Assembly: GCA_963921795.1 (NCBI GenBank)
Contig: OY997642.1
Coordinates: 61,935,409-61,999,408, forward strand
Reading direction: 5' to 3'
DNA length: 64,000 nt
Source of the DNA: Nannobrachium achirus
Taxonomy: Eukaryota; Chordata; Actinopteri; Myctophiformes; Myctophidae
In this document: in pieces, positions 59,266 to 64,000 of the stretch
Numbering within the stretch: the stretch's first letter is position 1
Layout of the letters: each line of letters begins with the position of its first letter
Notes under the pieces: generated by a model
Seen by the model: only the letters and a program-made list of their open reading frames with translations
Database searches by the model: none
What the model was told of the DNA's origin: nothing
Program-made: the position numbers and the translations under genes

Positions 59266-59650
59266 CAGACGAAATTAAAAGAAATACAAAGTAATGTTGA
59301 TAATATTAAAATATTGTAATATTGTTCTGGTTATTACAGTAAAGCAAATACAGTAGTTACCGGTTTGCGAACCCACTCCTTCACAAAGACGTTGTTGTTG
59401 GCGGCCTACAAGACAGAGCAGGATAAAAGACAAATTACACAAAAAAGTTCAAAGTCAGTGAAAGTAGAAGAGTAATCTAAATATATCCAAAAAGGAGTGA
59501 GAAAAAGTAATTATATTGTAGTGTAATGTGTGGTTTCAGGTTTCCAGCTAAGCCTGTCATGCATTGTCACACCTCTGCACCTGTGTGTTGTTCCTGTAGG
59601 TCTACTTATCAAATAACACTTGTCTTGTTCACATTGAAAGATACTTTATT

Positions 59651-59652
<2 letters not shown>

Positions 59653-59691
<39 letters not shown>

Positions 59692-59765
59692 GGGGGGGGG
59701 GGGGGGCGGTAGTGCAAGAGGGAGGGAGAGAGGGAGAAGAGAGAGATAGAGAGAGAGAGATGACA

Positions 59766-59839
<74 letters not shown>
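59653..59839 (+). repeat. (GA)n microsatellites and G tract
   Basis: GA runs at 59653-59685 and 59768-59839 with a G run at 59687-59706 between. Confidence 0.95.
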
Positions 59840-59844
<5 letters not shown>

Positions 59845-60805
59845 ACGTTTATTATCTTCTCAGGAGTCAGGGCTTTTGATAGCATAGGTTAAGCTGTAAG
59901 ATATTTATGAAAGTGAAACTTTTGAAAGTCTTTCTGTCTGTCTTACCCTTTTCTTTGGAGACAGGAGAAATCACTAAAGTCACTGATATAGCCTAGCGGG
60001 GCAGATAAATGCATTTTTGCACTAAAATACTTCAGAAGTGGAAAGAAACCTAAAACTTTTCACAAGTACTCCTTAGGGGTTGTTCCTATGATAAAACACA
60101 TTAGACACTGAAAAATCAAAATGGCTGCCATGTTTCCAAGATGGCTGCCTCTGAACAGTACGCCAGCCAGTTAATGTCCGATTTTCATAATATTAGAGTT
60201 GTTTTGTAGGTTTTAAAACATCGTGAGTTCATTTATTACACTTTTAAAGCAGCCAGAATAACTTTTCTGACTTTTGGTTGGGGTCTTTCCTCACCTGGGA
60301 CCCCCCAAACAGACCCCTGAGCCTATCTCAGTAATCGCATTGCTCCTGCTCCAGAGCAATGTTAAATTAGATCATAACTGAAGCATTAAAGTTGTTGTAA
60401 CTGGGCTCTGAAAGCAAAAATTAGTAGTAGCAAATACCCAGGGGTCTTCCACAGGGGGTCCGGGACCCCGAGGGGGTCCTCAGAGTTACTACAGGGGGCC
60501 TGCCGAATCTTGATGGGGAAGTTCTTTTCTTTTTTTTAACTGTTTTAATTAGTATTCTCAGTATTATTGATTACATTTTTGTGTTAGACAGACAGGTTCA
60601 CAGGTGTTACTGCAGGGATTGCAAGAATTAAGGTATTGCAAAATCTCACTTTGGGCGCGCAGTCTAACATGTCCATTTATTACGCTGCACCCACATTGAC
60701 AACACAACACACACACACACCTCTTTGTTATCATCACCCCAAAAAACCCCGCACCCTATCCTCTTAAAGAGCTCACGGTCAATTGTACCCAAAGAAATTC
60801 ACTAT

Positions 60806-61066
60806 TCATGTCCTCCCTAATAGTGTTGACAGTTTCCACGATAGCATTTGCAGGGAGGAGAGTGCAAGGCAGGTTATTGTTTGAGCAGCTGCACCGTCCC
60901 TTGTAACCTGCTTTGCAGCCACATTTGATGAGCTCAAGTACTGCCTTTGCAGCAGGGAGGGCAAGAAACCTGACTGTTCATACCCTCCACTCTCTGAATT
61001 CCATCTATTTTTTTCAATTGATGGAAGCTCAGGGCAATGTGTCAGGTATGACAAAGTAGGCATCAT
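60806..61066 (-). pseudogene. Mirror copy of the cysteine-rich ORF end
   Basis: The minus strand gives ENRWNSESGG-like wording (KNRWNSESGGY) and then shifts frame relative to the plus-strand partner. The cysteine codons of the CXC-like segment remain at the DNA level (AAATGTGGCTGCAAAGCAGG). It is the left arm of the inverted duplication and is broken. Confidence 0.65.
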
Positions 61067-61312
61067 AATAGGATACCTTCATCAAGGGACATGATTTTGA
61101 GGAAGTGCAAAGTGCAAACACATGAAGAGGTTGATACCCCGATTCCTTATCAAGTCCTTGCCTCCGGTACAAAAAAAGGAAATTTATATATTCGAGTGAG
61201 TTCAAGTTATTGGATGTTACAAATGTCAAGGGTTCCTTTGCGTACATAGTTTTTCAGGTGCTGACTGGGGAGTAACATTTGTTGGAATCACCAAAAAGAC
61301 ATCAATGCCTAC

Positions 61313-61870
61313 TTGATGATGATGATGATGACCAAGCCATTAACCGCTTCAAGGACCTTGGCAAGGTCATTGGCCATTCCTCCTGAGCTTATAAATGATG
61401 AGCTTCCATCAACATTGCAGTCGGAACATTTTGCATGCCATGTTTACAGTTCAAAAGGTCCAACAACCCTGGGATTACTCAGATGGGAACTATTTCTGTC
61501 AAAGAACTTGGAGGGTGAGATGCTACCTCCAACTCGTGCTGCACTGCTACCACATTACCTCCGCGCCAACTCTGTCACAATGCAGGATAAATCATACCTG
61601 ACCATACCATACCCTGTGCTTCCACCAATCGAAGAAAATAGATGGAATTCAGAGAGTGGAGGGTATATTCCAGTCAGGTTTCTTGCTCTCCCTGCTCCAA
61701 AGGCAGTACTTGAGCTCATCAAATGTGTCTGCAAAGCAGGTTGTAAGGGACGGTGCAGCTGCTCAAATAACCTGCCTTTCACTCTATGCTATGGTGGAGA
61801 CTGTGTCAACACTATTAGGTTGGACATTGAAGATGATGATGATGAAGACGAATATATTCTGCATGTCTGA
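61313..61870 (+). CDS. Cysteine-rich C-terminus of a multicopy ORF family
   Basis: An open frame of 185 codons. Reading along: EHFACHVYSSKG, ELFLSKNLEGEMLPPTRAAL, PVLPPIEENRWNSESGGY, PVRFLALPAPKAVLELIKC, then a CXC-like segment (C-x-C-x3-C-x2-RCSC) and a poly-Asp/Glu end. This is the order seen at the C-terminus of the uncharacterised family whose middle part is the pseudogene at 45560-46420. CXC (tesmin/TSO1-like) segments bind zinc and sometimes DNA; that is inference here. The Met run at the start comes from a GAT repeat, so the true start lies upstream or is lost. Probably a 3' fragment. Confidence 0.55.
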   Translation: MMMMMMTKPLTASRTLARSLAIPPELINDELPSTLQSEHFACHVYSSKGPTTLGLLRWELFLSKNLEGEMLPPTRAALLPHYLRANSVTMQDKSYLTIPYPVLPPIEENRWNSESGGYIPVRFLALPAPKAVLELIKCVCKAGCKGRCSCSNNLPFTLCYGGDCVNTIRLDIEDDDDEDEYILHV

Positions 61871-61955
61871 AATTACTGTATTGTAGTGAATCTCTTTGGG
61901 CGTAATTGACCATGGGCTCTAATAAGGTGAGGGTTTTGGGGTGACAATAACAAAG

Positions 61956-61960
<5 letters not shown>

Positions 61961-62015
<55 letters not shown>

Positions 62016-62047
62016 ACGCGCGCGCGCGCGTGCGTGCGTGCGTGCGT
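61961..62047 (+). repeat. (GT)n/(GC)n microsatellite
   Basis: GT units passing into CGCGCGCG and GTGCGTGC units, a Z-DNA-prone composition. The left arm of the inverted duplication has only a short (CA)n at the matching place (about 60708-60719), so the tract grew after duplication. Confidence 0.95.
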
Positions 62048-62975
62048 GTGGTCAGTGTGAGTGCAGTGCAATAAATGGAAATGTTGTTCTGCGCCCAAAG
62101 TGAAAAGTTGCAATACCTTCATTATTGCAATCCCTGCAGTAACAGCTGTCAACCATAACTGTTTAACACATTTTTTTTTATAAATAATACTGAGAATACT
62201 AATAAACCATCAAAGTACAATACATAAAACCAGGATACATAAAAACATTCGAAGTTTAAATTTTTTTTTTTAGATTTGGCAGGCCCCCTGTAGTAGCTCT
62301 GAGGATCCCCCCAGGGGTCCCGGACCCCCCGTGGAAGACCTTTGTTATTTGCTACTAGTCAATTTTTATTTCAGAGCATATTTCAGATCTAATTTAACAT
62401 TGTTCTGGAGCAGGAGCAGAGCGATTACTGAAATAGGCTCAGGGGTCTGTCTGGGGGGTCCCAGGTGAGGAAAGACCCCAACCAAAAGTCAGAAAGGTTA
62501 TTCTGGCTGCTTTAAAAGTGTAATAAATGAACTCAGGATGTTTTAAAACCTACAAAACAACTTTAATATTATGAAAATTCGATATTAACTGGCTGGCGTC
62601 CTGTAAAACATATCCAAAAAGGCGGCCATCTTTAAAACTGGCGGCCATTTTGAAAATTAAGTGTCTAATGTGATTTTTCTAAAGAATGACCCAAGAGGTA
62701 CACTCTGTAAAATTTTGGTGCTTCTTTCCAGAACTGAAGTATTGTTCTCCTTAACTGCCCCGCTATATATTCCAGTTGAGTGTTCAAACACAACAGCACT
62801 GAGTTAAGAGTGCAACCAAAAATGGGTACCGTGTGAAACGAAAAAGGACAGTTCAAGTATGCAATGATGCCACCATCTGGCTGAGTCAAATAAAAAACCC
62901 CTGTCCAAAAAAAGCCTACCCAACAATAACACAAATATGGTATCACCCCCGATTATAAGATATGAGCTTTAAGCC

Positions 62976-64000
62976 CAGGGCCGGATCTCCCCATAGGCAA
63001 GGGGGGGCATTGCCCCCCTAAATGCCCTGTCTGCCCCACCAAACAAGATGGCATGAAAAAATAAAAATATATATATATATTTTTTTTTTCTTTTTTTTTA
63101 TATTATGCTACAGCTGTCGCACCACCAAAACCAACACCATTTCATTATATATACATTTTAAAAACTCCGATCGCCAATGCCATCTCTCTCCCTCTCTGCA
63201 CCTCAAAATAAGTAAAACAAATAATAATGTTCCAGCCAGGCCAGCAGCTCCGCCCCGATATGCGTTGAATGCGTAGGAGGGAACAGCAGTCAGTCTCGTC
63301 TCGACAGACAAGTACACGCACCACTTCTGGTTGCCAACTAACTTCAGTTTTGTCCAGCGCATTAAGGAACTAATCGAGAGAAGGAACAGTTTGTTTTTTA
63401 GTTGTGCTTGCAGCTTGTTTCACTTTAACTTCTGTTCTCTTTCTCTGGCTCTTTCGGTCAATATGCGTCGATTTCTGGTTTCTAAACCTCGCGACGCGAG
63501 TAGCACTGCTGCTACGGCTCCAGTCAGTCCAGAGGCAGGCTCCGAGCCGTCGTCGACTCGGGGTACAGCTGCTCCTCAACCCGACCCAAACCCTAACCCC
63601 CAATTGAGTTCCACAAGCACGGCAACAAGCTGAAAGCGTCGCCGTTCGCAACGCAGCAGCGGCCGCCGATAACAGCACACAGGGAGCAGGAGGTAGAGCT
63701 GCTGCTCCTCGACCCGACCCAAACCCTAACCCCCAATTGAGTTCCACAAGCACGGCAACACAAGCTGAAAGCGTCGCCGTTCGCAACGCAGCAGCGGCCG
63801 CCGATAGCAGCACGCAGGAGGGTAGACCTGCTGCTCCTCGACCCGATCCATTGAGTTCCACAACCACCGCAACACAGCCTGAAAGCTTCGCCGTACACGA
63901 CGCAGCAGTGGCCGCTGCTAACAGCACTGGCTTAAGCACAACAGCACCATCACAGCCCGCTAATCTTGTGTTTCCAAAACGTCATTTTGGCAAGACTGCA
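62976..64000 (+). mobile_element. 5' end of an hAT-like element, running off the window
   Basis: It starts CAGGGCCGGATCTCC, a typical hAT-type terminus, followed by a (TA)n and T-rich stretch and then the ORF at 63463. The 3' end lies beyond the window. Confidence 0.6.
63463..64000 (+). CDS. hAT/ZMYM-like ORF N-terminus, partial, frameshifted
   Basis: ATG at 63463 gives MRRFLVSKPRDASST, then a low-complexity Ala/Pro/Ser region built of three tandem units of about 130 bp (63577-63900, each with a PDPNPNPQLSST- or PDPLSSTT-like phrase). It ends at the window edge with FPKRHFGKTA, the wording found just before TTF-type zinc fingers in hAT transposases and ZMYM1-like proteins. Unit 1 lacks two bases (GCAACAAGC against GCAACACAAGC), so the frame ends at 63633 and the frame from unit 2 onward is the open one. 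It starts 487 bp after a hAT-type terminus. Confidence 0.6.

Larger units (their letters stand above)
60026..62747. repeat. Large inverted duplication, arms about 1.0-1.15 kb
   Basis: 60026-61055 and 61590-62747 are inverted copies, sharing for example TTTCTGACTTTTGGTTGGGGTC, CCTGCTCCAGAGCAATGTTA, GGGGGTCC and ATAGATGGAATTCAGAGAGTGG. They are separated by a spacer of about 534 bp. Inside each arm is a hAT-type end CAGGGGTCTTCCAC (60439 and, inverted, 62344), but the pairing extends 400 bp beyond it on both sides, so this is more than the element's own terminal repeat. No target duplication is seen. Confidence 0.88.

Noticed and set aside
60439..62344. Reading the inverted duplication as one intact hAT element with CAGGGGTCTTCCAC ends
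   Set aside because: The pairing extends about 400 bp beyond those ends on both sides and no 8-bp target duplication is present.

Overview
The window reads as accessory DNA from a ray-finned (teleost) fish genome. The grounds are: coding exons related to vertebrate DEPTOR, CCDC106, THAP-domain, SPO11 and C2H2 zinc-finger proteins; very short GT-AG introns (about 75-110 bp); long CA/GT, GA, GGAT, TGAT and CAAC microsatellites; and many TTAA-type (piggyBac-like) and hAT-type elements. There is no sign of bacterial operons, rRNA or CRISPR. Species cannot be named from sequence alone. Most of the 64 kb is repeats; genes are few, small, split by introns, and several are broken.

Layout. 0-5 kb: tandem and inverted repeats, then the first copy (862-3045) of a long dispersed repeat here called R1, carrying a 465-bp TTAA MITE. 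5.1-7.8 kb: a GGAT minisatellite directly followed by a five-exon minus-strand gene whose splice phases agree throughout but which carries one in-frame stop; its last exon resembles the end of a HECT C-lobe. 8.4-10 kb: a foldback MITE, a DEPTOR-like PDZ exon and a small candidate exon, all minus strand. 10.2-11.9 kb: R1 copy B. 12-22 kb: mostly gene-poor, with a near-loopless palindrome, a one-finger zinc-finger relic, a piggyBac-like fragment and one unrecognised minus-strand ORF (17815-18330). 22.3-24.1 kb: a CCDC106-like two-exon segment with nearby duplicated and inverted pieces. 25.1-25.4 kb: a THAP exon with a frameshift. 26.9-34.5 kb: three minus-strand units for short acidic peptides around a tandem array with an exact 1413-bp period.

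35.7-41.5 kb: R1 copy C, split by a 4022-bp piggyBac-type transposon (35961-39982) with TTAA duplications and a decayed transposase. 41.6-42.1 kb: a hAT MITE with an exact 8-bp target duplication. 44-47 kb: a SPO11 pseudogene fragment and a decayed copy of a multicopy ORF family. 49.5-52.2 kb: minus-strand coiled-coil exons, including a four-exon gene end with one GC-AG intron. 52.6-55.6 kb: two more TTAA elements and a 158-bp tandem repeat. 60.0-62.7 kb: a large inverted duplication carrying the cysteine-rich end of the same multicopy ORF family. 63.0-64.0 kb: the 5' end of an hAT-like element with its ORF running off the window.

Two themes run across the window. One is repeated TTAA-targeted insertion (at least five elements, two proven by comparison with uninterrupted R1 copies). 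The other is a short palindromic motif (core GATCTACAAGC, arms ending in AAAATAGC) found about twenty times in unrelated contexts, which I cannot match to a known family. There is no obvious functional cooperation between the genes.
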